Shown in pieces: positions 48,614 through 58,659 of a DNA stretch of 64,000 nucleotides. The DNA is from Thioalkalicoccus limnaeus (GTDB lineage: Bacteria; Pseudomonadota; Gammaproteobacteria; Chromatiales; Chromatiaceae). The DNA is taken from NCBI RefSeq assembly GCF_041197575.1, contig NZ_JBDKXB010000012.1, positions 1-64,000 on the forward strand, written 5' to 3'. Numbering within the stretch: position 1 is the first letter of the stretch; the number at the start of each line of letters is the position of its first letter. The notes below the pieces were generated by a model. The model did not search any database. It had not been told where the DNA came from and worked only from the letters and a program-made list of their open reading frames with translations. The position numbers were made by a program, and so were the translations under genes.

Positions 48614-50380
48614 ATGCCGCCTCCTCATCCCTCGTCATTCGTCGATCGCCTCGGACGCTTCGCCCCCGGGGTGCCGGATCTGATCCGCTATCGCCGGGCC
48701 GACCTGCCTCACGATCTGACCGCCGGTCTGGCGGTCGCCGCGGTGGCCCTGCCGGTCGGCGTTGCCTATGCGCAACTGGCTGGTTTCGATCCGGTCGTCG
48801 GGCTCTACTCGAGCATCCTGCCGCTGATCGCCTATGCGCTGTTCGGGACCTCCCGCCAGTTGATCGTCGGCCCGGATGCGGCGACCTGCGCGCTGATCGC
48901 CGCGGCCGTTGCGCCGATCGCCGCCGGCGACGCTGGGGCCTATGTCGCCCTTTCGGCGCTGCTTGCGCTGTTCGCCGGCTTGCTCTGCATCGCGGCCAGC
49001 TTCTTGCGGCTCGGGGCACTGGCGGATTTTCTGTCGCGGCCGATCCTGGTCGGTTTCCTGAACGGGATCGCGATCAGCATCGCGCTCGGCCAGGCCGGTA
49101 AGCTGTTCGGCTTCGATGTCGAGGACAAAGGCATCGTGCCCGTCGCGATCGAGGTCGCGACCAAGATCGCGCAGACCCACTGGCCGACACTGGCGGTGGC
49201 GGCGCTGGCCTTCGTGGTCCTGTTCTTGATGCCTCGATTCACGCGCAAGCTGCCGGCGGCGCTGGTGGCGATGGTCGTCGCCGGGGCCGTCGTCGCGGCG
49301 CTCGGGCTCGGCGAGGCCGGTGTCGCGACGCTCGGCGCGGTCCCGCCCGGTTTGCCGTCGCTGGGGCTTCCGGCGTCAACGCTCGAGTTGGCCGTCGCGC
49401 ACCTCGATGAGCTGCTGGCCGCGGCGGCCGGTATCGCCCTGATCAGCTTCTCGAGCGCGATGCTGACCGCGCGCAGCTTCGCCGCCAAGAACCGCTACGA
49501 CGTGGACGTCGACCGGGAATTCGCCGCGCTCGGTGCGGCCAACATCGCATCGGCCTTTTCGCAGGGCTTCGCGATCTCGGGTGCCGACTCGCGCACCGCG
49601 ATGAGCGATGCGGCCGGTGGGCGAACCCGCGTCGCCGGGCTGTTCGCGGCCGCGAGCGTCGCGTTGGTGCTGCTGTTCCTGACTGGGCCGCTGCAATTCG
49701 TGCCGGTCGCGGCATTAGGGGCGGTGCTGATCATGGCGGCCCTGTCGCTGCTCGATCTCGGCTCGCTCAAACGCTTCTGGATCATGGATAAGTCGGAGTT
49801 CCTGCTGTCGATCGTCGCGACGCTCGGGGTGGTTTGGGTCGGTGCGATCCAGGCGATCCTGTTCGCCGTGCTGCTCGCGCTGCTGCGTTTCATCCATTTG
49901 GCCGCCCGCCCGCCGGCCGAGGTGCTTGGCAGTGTCTCCGGTGCCGGGTTTCATGCCCTCGGCCGCCATGCCGATGCCAGCACCGCGCCGGGCCTGATCC
50001 TGTTTCGTTTCAACGGCCCCTTGGTGTTCTTCAACGCCGCCTACTTCAAGCGCGAGGCCCTCGCCGCCGTCGACCGCGAGGGGGCCGGACTGCGTTGGTT
50101 CGTCCTCGACATGATCCCGCTGACGCAGTTCGATATCAGCGGCGTCGACGCGCTCGCCGACCTTCGGGCCGAATTGGCCGATCGCGGTGTCGAGTTGGTC
50201 TTCGCCGGGCGCTTCACCGAGATCAACGAATGGCTACGCGCTCGGGGCCTGCTCGACCGGATCAAGATCACGCGGCGCTTTTCGACACTGCGCCAGGCGC
50301 ACCGGGCCTATCTCGCGATGGCGGGCGAGCATGCCGTCCCGACTGGACCGACCGACCGAGAGCAGCCCCCGGGGCCCTGA
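48614..50380 (+). CDS. SulP-family anion permease with STAS domain
   Basis: An inner membrane transporter of 588 residues. The N-terminal domain starts with DLPHDLTAGLAVAAVALPVG and VAYAQLAGFDPVVGLYSSIL, the SulP signature, with about 10-12 helices, and continues with DVDREFAALGAANIASAF. The C-terminal STAS domain is at about 445-560 (ILFRFNGPLVFFNAAYF, MIPLTQFDISGVDALADL). Substrate may be sulfate, bicarbonate or another anion; sulfur oxidation in the host makes sulfate plausible but this is not shown. ATG 48614 is favoured by a GAAGGG site over 48572. Confidence 0.85.
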   Translation: MPPPHPSSFVDRLGRFAPGVPDLIRYRRADLPHDLTAGLAVAAVALPVGVAYAQLAGFDPVVGLYSSILPLIAYALFGTSRQLIVGPDAATCALIAAAVAPIAAGDAGAYVALSALLALFAGLLCIAASFLRLGALADFLSRPILVGFLNGIAISIALGQAGKLFGFDVEDKGIVPVAIEVATKIAQTHWPTLAVAALAFVVLFLMPRFTRKLPAALVAMVVAGAVVAALGLGEAGVATLGAVPPGLPSLGLPASTLELAVAHLDELLAAAAGIALISFSSAMLTARSFAAKNRYDVDVDREFAALGAANIASAFSQGFAISGADSRTAMSDAAGGRTRVAGLFAAASVALVLLFLTGPLQFVPVAALGAVLIMAALSLLDLGSLKRFWIMDKSEFLLSIVATLGVVWVGAIQAILFAVLLALLRFIHLAARPPAEVLGSVSGAGFHALGRHADASTAPGLILFRFNGPLVFFNAAYFKREALAAVDREGAGLRWFVLDMIPLTQFDISGVDALADLRAELADRGVELVFAGRFTEINEWLRARGLLDRIKITRRFSTLRQAHRAYLAMAGEHAVPTGPTDREQPPGP

Positions 50381-50709
50381 TGCGCGCCGATCTGCCGCCT
50401 GATCGCCAGGGTGGCCGACGAGTGGACGAAGGATGGGGCGTGAGCAGCAAGGGAGGAAGGCTGTCTGCATCGTTCGGCTGCGTTGCGATCGGCGGCGTCG
50501 TGCCTTGACGCGCCCCGATGAGCGAGTGTGCGTGTGCCCATCATCCTGGGCCTGGACGACGGACACACCGGTCAGCAGCAGTAGCGCGAAGATCCGCATG
50601 GCTCCCGTGAAGCGCCGGTGCTCGTTTGACGCGTCATCCACGGCCGCAAACCAGTTAACCGGTGCCTGGTCGAGAGGTTTCATGCTACGGGTGGCCCCAA
50701 CCAGAAGCG
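50381..50709. other. Intergenic region between convergent genes
   Basis: 329 bases without a supported gene. Contains copy 2 of the dispersed repeat (50670-50707) just beyond the end of the next gene. Confidence 0.45.
50670..50707 (+). repeat. Dispersed repeat, copy 2 (partner at 15209-15247)
   Basis: Matches copy 1 over 32 of 39 aligned positions with one single-base gap; both contain GGTTTCATGCT and TGGCCCCA in the same order and orientation. It ends just before the minus-strand DUF4239-like gene end. Confidence 0.5.
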
Positions 50710-51552
50710 TTAGGGGCTCGCCGAGGATCCCAGGTCCGATGGCGCGGGCACCTCGCCGAGGCTCGCTCGCAGTTCATCCATCATGATATCGACCGAGTCG
50801 AGCCTGATGAAGCCCAGACGCGGATAGTCCAGATCCAGGATGAAATAGAGGGTGGCCGAGATCAGACCGGCGAAGATCAGCGTGTGGAAAAGATCCGGTC
50901 GCGGGGTCGCAGACTGCGCGCGGCCGGCCACGATACCGCTGAGGATTGCGATACCGAACAGGAACCAGAGGACCTGCGGGTGGACATGGATCCGGGCCGC
51001 CGCAAGACGGCTGTTGCTCAGGTCGAAGCTCTGGTTCAAGGCCGGCAGCAACAAGGTCGCGACTTGCGGTCGCCCGTCGCGTTCCACGGCGGCGACGGCC
51101 AAGGCCCAGATCTCGTCCTGCAACTCGACCGTGTCCTCGATGGTTCGCGCCAAGGCTTGCGGATCCCAGCTTTGTACCGCGACCCGGCGGAGTTGATCGA
51201 CATAGCGCCGAAACAGGTCGCGGATCGGTGGCTGGTCCGCTGCAGTGAGCAGGTCTATCCGCAACCAGGCCGTTCCGAGGGCGTTGACCTGCTCGATCAC
51301 CAGGTCGCGGCGATGCTGAAAGCGTGCGTCGGCGCCGGTAAAGGTGAAGGCCAGCAACAATCCGAGGAGCGCGAACACGGCGCCATCGACGGCTGTGGAG
51401 GAACCGCTCTTCTTCTCGCCAGCACGCACACCGGCGCGCCACCGTCCGATGGCGCGGCCCGCGAACTGGGCGACGATCAGGGAAAGGAATAGGCCAAGGG
51501 CGAGCAAGGCGGACTGGACGAGTGGATTGGAGAGCTGCATGGCGACGGCCAT
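50710..51552 (-). CDS. Bestrophin-like (DUF4239) membrane protein
   Basis: A 280-residue membrane protein with two N-terminal helices (VQSALLALGLFLSLIVAQF and VDGAVFALLGLLLAFTF), a soluble helical middle (LVIEQVNALGTAWLRIDLL, RRYVDQLRRVAVQSWD), and two C-terminal helices (VLWFLFGIAILSGIVAG, FHTLIFAGLISATLYFILDL). This order and the FTFTGADARFQHRRDLV segment fit the DUF4239 family. Function unknown. The start is uncertain; ATG 51552 or 51540 are both possible and have weak sites. Confidence 0.72.
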   Translation of the reverse strand: MAVAMQLSNPLVQSALLALGLFLSLIVAQFAGRAIGRWRAGVRAGEKKSGSSTAVDGAVFALLGLLLAFTFTGADARFQHRRDLVIEQVNALGTAWLRIDLLTAADQPPIRDLFRRYVDQLRRVAVQSWDPQALARTIEDTVELQDEIWALAVAAVERDGRPQVATLLLPALNQSFDLSNSRLAAARIHVHPQVLWFLFGIAILSGIVAGRAQSATPRPDLFHTLIFAGLISATLYFILDLDYPRLGFIRLDSVDIMMDELRASLGEVPAPSDLGSSASP

Positions 51553-51939
51553 GATCCGGGTGAAGATGATGTGCGGCGATCTTATCAGAACGGTTAGCGA
51601 GGATTGCCATCGTCGAAGCATGAGGCAGGCGGGGGACCGGCCGCACGCGAGCCGCGCGCACGGCCGATCGACAGTGGTGCGCGGCTGGGGCTAAGATGAG
51701 GCACCGTTCAGGCCTCTCCGGCTCACACGGTCCCTGAACTCCATCGCGCCCGCAACAGAACAATGATGACGAAGGTTGCCTCCTCGGTGCGCGGGTGGCT
51801 TCCTCGCGACGCGTGTTCAACGGAGCTTCGTCTTGGATGGCGTTTCGTCGGTTCGGCGACGAAGCCCCGCTCGCCGACCGTCGCGCGGAACCCTCACGAA
51901 GACGTTCGAGAAAACCAATAACGACGGGATACCACCGAC
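51553..51939. other. Divergent intergenic region before metY
   Basis: 387 bases without a supported gene. I looked for a SAM or other riboswitch before the sulfhydrylase gene and saw no recognisable fold. A short hairpin CGTCG-GTTCGG-CGACG lies near 51847. Confidence 0.4.
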
Positions 51940-53217
51940 ATGAAGATCGAGACCCTGGCCATCCATGCCGGCTACGCGCCTGACCCGACGACCAAGGCCG
52001 TGGCGACCCCCATCTACCAGACGACCTCATACGCGTTCGACGACACGCAGCACGGGGCCGACCTGTTCGACCTCAAGGTCCCGGGCAACATCTACACCCG
52101 GATCATGAACCCGACCAGCGATGTGCTCGAGAAGCGCGTCGCCGCGATGGAGGGCGGCGTCGCGGGTCTGGCCCTGGCCTCGGGCATGGCGGCGGTCACC
52201 TATGCGATCTTCACGATCGCGCAGGCCGGCGACAACATCGTCGCGACCTCGACGCTCTATGGTGGCACCTACAACCTGTTCGCGCACACCTTGCCGCGGC
52301 TCGGGATCCAGGTGCGGTTCGTGGCACCGAACGACATCGCCGGCATGGCCGCCCAGATCGATGCGAAGACCAAGGCGGTCTTCTGCGAATCGATCGGCAA
52401 CCCGGCCGGCAATGTCGCGGACCTCGCGGCGATCGCCGAGATGGCCCACAGCCACGGGGTGCCGCTGATCGTCGACAACACGGTCCCGACGCCCTACCTG
52501 TGCCGGCCATTCGAACACGGCGGCGACATCGTGGTCCATGCGCTGACCAAATACATGGGCGGTCATGGTACGACGATCGGCGGGGCGCTGGTCGATTCCG
52601 GCCGGTTTCCGTGGGCGCAGCACGCCGAGCGGTTCCCGATGTTGAATGAACCGGACGTGTCTTACCATGGGGTCGTCTATACGGAGGCGCTCGGGCCGGC
52701 GGCCTACATCGGCCGCGCCCGCGTCGTGCCCTTGCGCAACATGGGTGCCGCGATCTCGCCCTTCAACAGCTTCCTGGTCCTGCAGGGGATCGAGACGCTG
52801 CCGGTCCGCATGGATCGCCACTGCGACAACGCGCTGGCGGTCGCCGAGTTCCTGAAGGGCCATCCGCGGGTCGCCTGGGTACGGTACGCCGGGCTGCCAA
52901 ACAGCCCCGACTACCCACTGGTGCAGAAGTACATGGACGGGGCGCGGGCCAGCGCGATCCTGTGCTTCGGGATCCAGGGTGGTCGCGCGGCCGGCGCGCG
53001 CTTCATCGATGCGCTCGAACTCGCGGTTCGCCTGGTCAACATCGGCGATGCGAAGACGCTGGCCTGTCACCCGGCCACCACGACCCACCGCCAGCTGTCG
53101 CCCGAGGAGCTGGCAATGGCCGGTGTCTCCGAGGATCTGGTGCGGCTGTCGATCGGCTTGGAGCACATCGACGATATCCTGCTCGACCTCGATCAAGCCC
53201 TGGCCGCGGCCGCCTGA
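51940..53217 (+). CDS. metY: O-acetylhomoserine aminocarboxypropyltransferase (sulfhydrylase)
   Basis: A PLP enzyme of the Cys/Met metabolism family that makes homocysteine from O-acetylhomoserine and sulfide. The 425-residue product starts METY-like with IETLAIHAGYAPDPTTKAV, has IYTRIMNPTSDVLEKRVA, DNTVPTPYLCRPFEHGGDIV and the PLP lysine in HALTKYMGGHGTTIGG. The roughly 50-residue insertion after the lysine distinguishes MetY from MetB/MetZ types. Use of sulfide fits a sulfide-oxidising phototroph. Single gene. Confidence 0.92.
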   Translation: MKIETLAIHAGYAPDPTTKAVATPIYQTTSYAFDDTQHGADLFDLKVPGNIYTRIMNPTSDVLEKRVAAMEGGVAGLALASGMAAVTYAIFTIAQAGDNIVATSTLYGGTYNLFAHTLPRLGIQVRFVAPNDIAGMAAQIDAKTKAVFCESIGNPAGNVADLAAIAEMAHSHGVPLIVDNTVPTPYLCRPFEHGGDIVVHALTKYMGGHGTTIGGALVDSGRFPWAQHAERFPMLNEPDVSYHGVVYTEALGPAAYIGRARVVPLRNMGAAISPFNSFLVLQGIETLPVRMDRHCDNALAVAEFLKGHPRVAWVRYAGLPNSPDYPLVQKYMDGARASAILCFGIQGGRAAGARFIDALELAVRLVNIGDAKTLACHPATTTHRQLSPEELAMAGVSEDLVRLSIGLEHIDDILLDLDQALAAAA

Positions 53218-53294
53218 TCGCGGACCGCGGACCGCGGACCGACCGGCGCCGGCGCGTCGCGCGGCGCGGTCCGCGGTGGTATGCTGCGCGCCCC

Positions 53295-55055
53295 ATGGAT
53301 CACGGCCTACCGTCCCCTCCCGATCCGACGCGCGGGCGTGCGCCAGTACGGCTCGTGCGTCGGGCCGCGCCGGGTGGCCTACTGCCTGGCGAGGTCGAGG
53401 CCTTATGTGAGCGGCTGTATCGGGTCCGGGGCGGAACCGAGGCCGACCTGTCGCTGGCCGGGCTGCATCCGTTCACGGACCTGGCCGGCATCGACGCGGC
53501 GGCCGAGCGACTCGCCGACCTGATCCAGCGCGGTGGGTCGATCCTCGTCGTCGGCGATTACGATGCCGATGGGGCCACCGGGAGCGCGCTCGCGGTGCTC
53601 GGTCTGCGTGCGCTCGGCGCGGCTCGGGTCGGTTACCTGATCCCGAGTCGGTTCGCCTTCGGCTACGGCCTGAGCCCGGCGGTCGTCGAGGTTGCCGCGC
53701 GAGAGCGCCCCGATCTGATCCTGACCGTCGACAACGGGATGGCCAGCCATGCCGGCGTCGCTCGCGCGAACGCGCTCGGCATCGCCGTGCTGATCACCGA
53801 TCACCACTTGCCCGGCCCGGCGATGCCGGAGGCGGTGGCCGTCGTCAACCCGAACCGATCGGATTGCCCCTTCCCGAGCAAGCATCTCGCCGGGGTCGGC
53901 GTCGTCTTTTATGTCCTCGCGGCGACGCGGGCACGACTGCGCGGCTCGAACTGGTTTGGCGCGGCTCGCCCGGAGCCGAATCTCGCCGAGTGGTTGGACC
54001 TGGTCGCGCTCGGCACCGTCGCCGATGTCGTGACGCTCGATCGCAACAACCGGATCCTGGTCGAACAGGGCCTGCGGCGGATCCGCGCCGGCCGCGGTCG
54101 GCCGGGATTGCGGGCGCTGTTCGCGGTGGCCGGTCGCGACGCGGCGCGGATCACGGCGCGCGACCTGGCCTTTGCCGTGGCGCCGCGGCTCAATGCTGCG
54201 GGCCGGCTCACGGACATGAGTCTCGGCGTCGAGTGCCTGCTGACCGAGGATCCGGCCCAGGCGCTTGCGATGGCGCGCGAACTGGATCGGCTCAATGGCG
54301 AGCGCCGTCTGATCGAAGGCGAGATGAAGGACCAGGCCGAGGATCTGCTCGCGACCCTGTCGCTGGATGGCACCGAACCGCCCCCAGCGCTGTGTCTGTT
54401 CGCTCCCGGGTGGCACCAGGGCATCACCGGCCTGCTCGCGGCGCGGCTGCGCGAGCGGTATCACCGACCGGCCATCGCGTTCGGCGAGGCCAGCGACGGA
54501 TCGCTGCGCGGTTCGGCGCGGTCGATCGAGGGCTTGCACATCCGTGATCTGATCGCCGCCGTCGATCGCGCGCACCCGGGCCTGATCGAACGCTTCGGTG
54601 GCCATGCGATGGCCGCGGGCTTGAGTCTGCCGCGGGCCGGATTCGAGAGCTTCCGCGAGGCCTTCGTCGATGTGGTCCGACACGAACTCGGCGAGACCGC
54701 GCCGGTGCGCGAACTGCTGTCGGACGGCGAGCTGCCCGGGGCAGGCCTGACGCTCGCGACCGCCGAACGCCTGCGCTTCGCCGGTCCATGGGGCAAGGGT
54801 TTTCCCGAGCCCTTGTTCGACGGTCCGTTCGAGGTTTTGGCGCGCCGCGTCGTCGGCGAGAAGCATCTGCGCCTGCGGGTCCGCGCGCCCGGTGGCTCGC
54901 CGATCGACGCGATCGGCTTTCAGCTCGCCGATCGGATCGCCGACATCGGCCCGGAAGCGCATCTCGCCTACCGTCTCGACGTCAACGACTACCAGGGACA
55001 AAGGACGCCACAACTGGTCGTCGAGCACCTGCCGTCGCCCCCCGGAGCCGAGTAG
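53295..55055 (+). CDS. recJ: Single-stranded-DNA-specific exonuclease RecJ
   Basis: RecJ degrades single-stranded DNA 5' to 3' in RecF-pathway recombination and mismatch repair. The 586-residue product has the DHH-family motifs VVGDYDADGATGSAL, LTVDNGMASHAG and LITDHHLPGP, the PRLNAAGRLTDM motif, and the C-terminal DHHA1 motif FGGHAMAAGLSL. ATG 53295 follows the standard N-terminus; the region upstream in frame overlaps metY. Confidence 0.94.
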   Translation: MDHGLPSPPDPTRGRAPVRLVRRAAPGGLLPGEVEALCERLYRVRGGTEADLSLAGLHPFTDLAGIDAAAERLADLIQRGGSILVVGDYDADGATGSALAVLGLRALGAARVGYLIPSRFAFGYGLSPAVVEVAARERPDLILTVDNGMASHAGVARANALGIAVLITDHHLPGPAMPEAVAVVNPNRSDCPFPSKHLAGVGVVFYVLAATRARLRGSNWFGAARPEPNLAEWLDLVALGTVADVVTLDRNNRILVEQGLRRIRAGRGRPGLRALFAVAGRDAARITARDLAFAVAPRLNAAGRLTDMSLGVECLLTEDPAQALAMARELDRLNGERRLIEGEMKDQAEDLLATLSLDGTEPPPALCLFAPGWHQGITGLLAARLRERYHRPAIAFGEASDGSLRGSARSIEGLHIRDLIAAVDRAHPGLIERFGGHAMAAGLSLPRAGFESFREAFVDVVRHELGETAPVRELLSDGELPGAGLTLATAERLRFAGPWGKGFPEPLFDGPFEVLARRVVGEKHLRLRVRAPGGSPIDAIGFQLADRIADIGPEAHLAYRLDVNDYQGQRTPQLVVEHLPSPPGAE

Positions 55056-55292
55056 TTCGTCGGCTCCTCCTTTACCAGACCGCCCTGCGCCTGATATACC
55101 CTGAGTCCTTGACCAGGTCGTCGCCGCCCGAATCAGTCGCCTGACTCGTCACGCCACTGCTCGGGCAGATCTGGGCCGTTGCCGGAGCCGTGGCGGCCGA
55201 GGTCGATGTCCTGATTCCGGGGCGGCGCCCGGCGACATCCGAGCGCTTCCTACTCACGCGGAGGACATACGATCGATACCCGAGAAAGAACA

Positions 55293-55796
55293 GTGGATAT
55301 GGATCCGATTCCAGAGGGTCCGAGCAAGAGCCAGATCAAGCGAGAACACCTGGCATTGCAGCAGTTGGCGGAGCGGCTGGCTGCGATGCCGCGCGCTGAA
55401 CTCGAGCGTCTGGGACTGAGCGAGGCGACCTGGGAGGCGCTTGATGAGACAGCCCGGATCAAGGATCTGCGCGCGCGCAGGCGTCACTGGAAACGCATCG
55501 CGAACCTGCTCGAGCGGGATGAGCAGGAGGCCGTCCGGGCATTGGTCGAACAGAAGGCCGAGCACGAGCGCGCGGCGGCGGCCCGACATCATCAGGTCGA
55601 GCACTGGCGGGCGCGCCTGATCGGCGAGGGCGACATGGCGCTCAGCGAATTCTTGACCCTGCACCCCCAGACCGATCGTCAGCGGTTGCGGCAACTGGTG
55701 CGGGCCGCACAGCGCGATACCGAGCGTGAGCGGCCGGATGCTCCCCGAAAACTGTTCCGTTTTCTGCGCGAAATCCTCGCCGAGGCCGTCGATTGA
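55293..55796 (+). CDS. darP: Dual-action ribosomal maturation protein DarP
   Basis: DarP (formerly YjgA, DUF615) aids assembly of the 50S subunit. The 167-residue, largely helical product shows the family patterns SKSQIKREHLALQQLAERLA, RLGLSEATWEALDETARIK and LHPQTDRQRLRQLVRAAQRD. GTG 55293 or ATG 55299 may be the start. Lies between recJ and the sdh operon. Confidence 0.92.
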   Translation: MDMDPIPEGPSKSQIKREHLALQQLAERLAAMPRAELERLGLSEATWEALDETARIKDLRARRRHWKRIANLLERDEQEAVRALVEQKAEHERAAAARHHQVEHWRARLIGEGDMALSEFLTLHPQTDRQRLRQLVRAAQRDTERERPDAPRKLFRFLREILAEAVD

Positions 55797-56074
55797 TGGT
55801 GCCGCGCCCGCCTTTCAGTTCGCGCGAGGAGGCGTTCGGCTCGTCGTCCAGCGCCGTGAGGCGGCGTAGAACGCCCAGTCTACTTGACGACTCGCGGCCC
55901 TGTGCTCACGGCAAAGTGTCGTGATAAAGAGTTGACAGAACCAATGGATCAATCCGCAGTGCCCGCTGTTATCCTGTACCGTTTCGCTAGCCGGTCCTGC
56001 TCCCGTACCCGACCCTGTCGCAACAGCGGGGTAACCGGGCCGAGCGGCCAGGACGACCACCGAGCGAGTCAGCG

Positions 56075-56446
56075 ATGAGTGCCAATCGACCCGTCTTCTT
56101 GGAACTAACCCGGATCAAGCTGCCGGCGACCGGTATCGCGTCGATCCTGCACCGGATCAGCGGCCTGTTGCTGGTCGTGACCATCCCCGTCGCGGCCAGC
56201 CTGCTCGGCCTGTCACTGTCCGGCCCGGAGGGTTTCGCGTTGGTGGCTGACTGGCTCGGCCACTGGTTCGCGACCCTTGTGCTGTTCGTGCTCGCCTGGT
56301 CACTGTTCCATCATCTGCTCGCCGGCATCCGGCACCTGGTGCTCGATCTCGGGTTAGGTCTCGAACGGGCTGCGGCCCGCCAGAGCGCCTGGACCGTCAT
56401 CGCCGCGGCACTGGCGCTGGTCGTCATCGGAGGGATTGCGCTATGA
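56075..56446 (+). CDS. sdhC: Succinate dehydrogenase cytochrome b556 subunit
   Basis: Membrane anchor of complex II that binds heme b and quinone. The 123-residue product has RPVFLELTRIKLPATGIASI, an HRISGLLLVV helix start (conserved Ser/Arg of the quinone site) and three helices; the heme-ligand histidine is in the segment SLFHHLLAGIRHLVLDLG. It overlaps sdhD by four bases. A TTGACA box at 55932-55937 lies upstream but without a good -10. Confidence 0.92.
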   Translation: MSANRPVFLELTRIKLPATGIASILHRISGLLLVVTIPVAASLLGLSLSGPEGFALVADWLGHWFATLVLFVLAWSLFHHLLAGIRHLVLDLGLGLERAAARQSAWTVIAAALALVVIGGIAL

Positions 56447-56787
56447 GCCGACAGGCCTCGGGGCTCAAGGCTTGGCTCGTGCAGCGGATCACGGCCATCT
56501 ACCTGGGTCTCTTCTGTTCCTATCTGGTCCTGCACTTCGCGATCGCCGCACCGGCCGATTACGCGGCCTGGCGGGCCTGGGTCGCCCAGCCGCTGGTCAG
56601 TCTCGGCTGGCTGCTGTTCATCCCGGTGCTTCTCGCCCACGCCTGGGTGGGCCTGCGCGACGTGCTGATGGACTACGTGAAACCAATCGGCCTGCGCGTC
56701 GCGCTGCTGTCGCTCACCGCGCTGGTTTTTCTTGCATCCGGGTTGTGGGCGGTCAGGGCGATCATCCTGGCCGGTCTGGAGGGGTAA
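56443..56787 (+). CDS. sdhD: Succinate dehydrogenase membrane anchor subunit
   Basis: Second anchor of complex II. The 114-residue product has three helices: AWLVQRITAIYLGLFCSYLV, LVSLGWLLFIPVLLAHAWV and LLSLTALVFLASGLWAV. Of SdhD's conserved features, HAWVGLRDVLMDYVKP (the His-x5-Asp-x3-Asp-Tyr segment) is clear. It overlaps sdhC and ends seven bases before sdhA. Confidence 0.92.
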   Translation: MSRQASGLKAWLVQRITAIYLGLFCSYLVLHFAIAAPADYAAWRAWVAQPLVSLGWLLFIPVLLAHAWVGLRDVLMDYVKPIGLRVALLSLTALVFLASGLWAVRAIILAGLEG

Positions 56788-56794
56788 CGAGGCG

Positions 56795-58558
56795 ATGCCA
56801 ATCGCAACACGACATTTCGACGCCTTGATCCTCGGTGCCGGCGGGGCCGGCCTCAATGCGGCGCTGCGCCTCGCCGGCGCCGACGCGCGCGTGGCCGTCG
56901 TCTCCAAGGTGTTCCCGACCCGGTCACACACAGTGGCCGCGCAGGGCGGCGTCAACGCCGCGCTCGCCAATGTGCTGCCGGACAACTGGCACTGGCACAT
57001 GTTCGATACCGTCAAGGGGTCCGACTATCTCGGCGACCAGGATGCGATCGAGTACATGTGTCGGGAGGCGATCCCGACCGTCTACGAGCTCGAACACGCC
57101 GGCGTGCCCTTCTCGCGGCTCGACGACGGGCGCATCTACCAGCGCGCCTTCGGCGGTCAGAGCCAGGATTTCGGCGGCGCCCAGGCGGCGCGCACCTGCG
57201 CCGCGGCCGACCGGACCGGCCACGCGATCCTGCACGCGCTGTACCAGCAGAACCTTCGGGCACGCACCCACTTCTTCGACGAGTTCTTCGCGATCGACCT
57301 GCTGCGCGACGACGAGGGCTGCGTGCTCGGCGCCCTGGTCCTGGAGATCGAGACTGGCGAGCCCTTGATCATCGCGTCGAAGACGACGCTGATCGCGACT
57401 GGCGGTTACGGCCAGGTCTATCGCACGACGACCAATGCCTACATCAACACCGGCGACGGCATGGCGATGGCGCTGCGCGTCGGCGTGCCGCTGATGGACA
57501 TGGAGTTCTTCCAATTCCACCCGACCGGGGTCGCCGGCAAGGGCATGTTGATCACCGAGGGCGCGCGCGGCGAAGGCGGCTATCTGGTCAATGCGCGCGG
57601 CGAGCGATTCATGGAGCGCTATGCGCCCCGGGCGCTGGACCTCGCGAGCCGCGATGTCGTCAGTCGTGCCATCGCGACCGAGGTCCGCGAGGGCCGCGGT
57701 TGTGGCGAGCAGGGCGACCATGTGCTGCTGAAACTCGATCATCTCGGTCAGGACATCGTCGCTCGGCGTCTGCCAGGGATCCGCGACATTTGTCGAACCT
57801 TCGTCGGTATCGATCCGGCCGCCGAGCCGATACCCGTGTTTCCGACTGCCCACTATGCGATGGGGGGGATCCCGACCGATCGCCATGCTCGCGTCGTCGC
57901 GCCGGTGCGGCACGGCCCCGAGGAGCCGGTCCCGGGTCTCTACGCCGCCGGCGAGTGCGCGTGCGTCTCGGTGCATGGCGCCAACCGGCTCGGTGGCAAT
58001 TCACTGCTCGACATCCTGGTCTTCGGGCGCGCCGCGGGTCACGATATCCTGCGCTATCTGAAGGAGAATCCGAACCACCGGCCGATCACCGACAGCATCC
58101 TCGCTCCGGCGATGGCTCGGCTCGAACGCTGGCAGCGACAAGGCGATGGCGAACCGGTTCACGTCGTCAAGGCCGATCTGCGCAAGCTGATGGAGGACCA
58201 TTGCGGCGTCTTCCGAACCGAGGAGGTCATGGCCGAGGGGGTCGAGAAGCTCGCCGCGCTGCGCGAGCGCATCGAGCAGGCACGCCTGCACGACCATAGT
58301 CGGACCTTCAACACGGCACGCATCGAGGCGCTCGAGCTCGACAACCTGGTCGACGTCGGCATGGCTACGCTGCGTTCGGCCTTGTATCGCCAGGAGAGCC
58401 GCGGCGCCCACTCGCGTGTGGATTATCCGGAGCGCGATGACCAGAACTGGTTACGGCACAGTCTGTATTTCCGCGATGGCGACCGCATGGACTCGAAACC
58501 CGTGCGCACCAAGCCGCTGTCCGTCGACAGTTTCCCGCCGAAGGAGCGGGTCTATTAG
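56795..58558 (+). CDS. sdhA: Succinate dehydrogenase flavoprotein subunit
   Basis: Oxidises succinate to fumarate with covalent FAD. The 587-residue product shows the Rossmann motif LILGAGGAGLNAALRLA, the FAD-linked histidine in TRSHTVAAQGGVNAAL, the substrate-site FQFHPTGVAGKGML and ITEGARGEGGYLVN, and the HGANRLGGNSLLDIL motif. Start ATG 56795 lies just after sdhD. Confidence 0.96.
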   Translation: MPIATRHFDALILGAGGAGLNAALRLAGADARVAVVSKVFPTRSHTVAAQGGVNAALANVLPDNWHWHMFDTVKGSDYLGDQDAIEYMCREAIPTVYELEHAGVPFSRLDDGRIYQRAFGGQSQDFGGAQAARTCAAADRTGHAILHALYQQNLRARTHFFDEFFAIDLLRDDEGCVLGALVLEIETGEPLIIASKTTLIATGGYGQVYRTTTNAYINTGDGMAMALRVGVPLMDMEFFQFHPTGVAGKGMLITEGARGEGGYLVNARGERFMERYAPRALDLASRDVVSRAIATEVREGRGCGEQGDHVLLKLDHLGQDIVARRLPGIRDICRTFVGIDPAAEPIPVFPTAHYAMGGIPTDRHARVVAPVRHGPEEPVPGLYAAGECACVSVHGANRLGGNSLLDILVFGRAAGHDILRYLKENPNHRPITDSILAPAMARLERWQRQGDGEPVHVVKADLRKLMEDHCGVFRTEEVMAEGVEKLAALRERIEQARLHDHSRTFNTARIEALELDNLVDVGMATLRSALYRQESRGAHSRVDYPERDDQNWLRHSLYFRDGDRMDSKPVRTKPLSVDSFPPKERVY

Positions 58559-58659
58559 CGGGCTTCCGCTTCGTCGCGTTCGTCATTTGGCCCCGCTCCC
58601 GGTTCGTCGGCCGCCGCTCAGAGCCGGGGCGATCGGGGTCGGTTTCCCAGGTATCGGTT

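Noticed and set aside
51700..51939. Possible SAM riboswitch before metY
   Set aside because: No recognisable conserved core or paired helices of SAM-I, SAM-II or SAH types; only a 5-bp hairpin.
53403..55028. 541-codon minus-strand frame opposite recJ
   Set aside because: Shadow of recJ; no domain pattern and no ribosome binding site.
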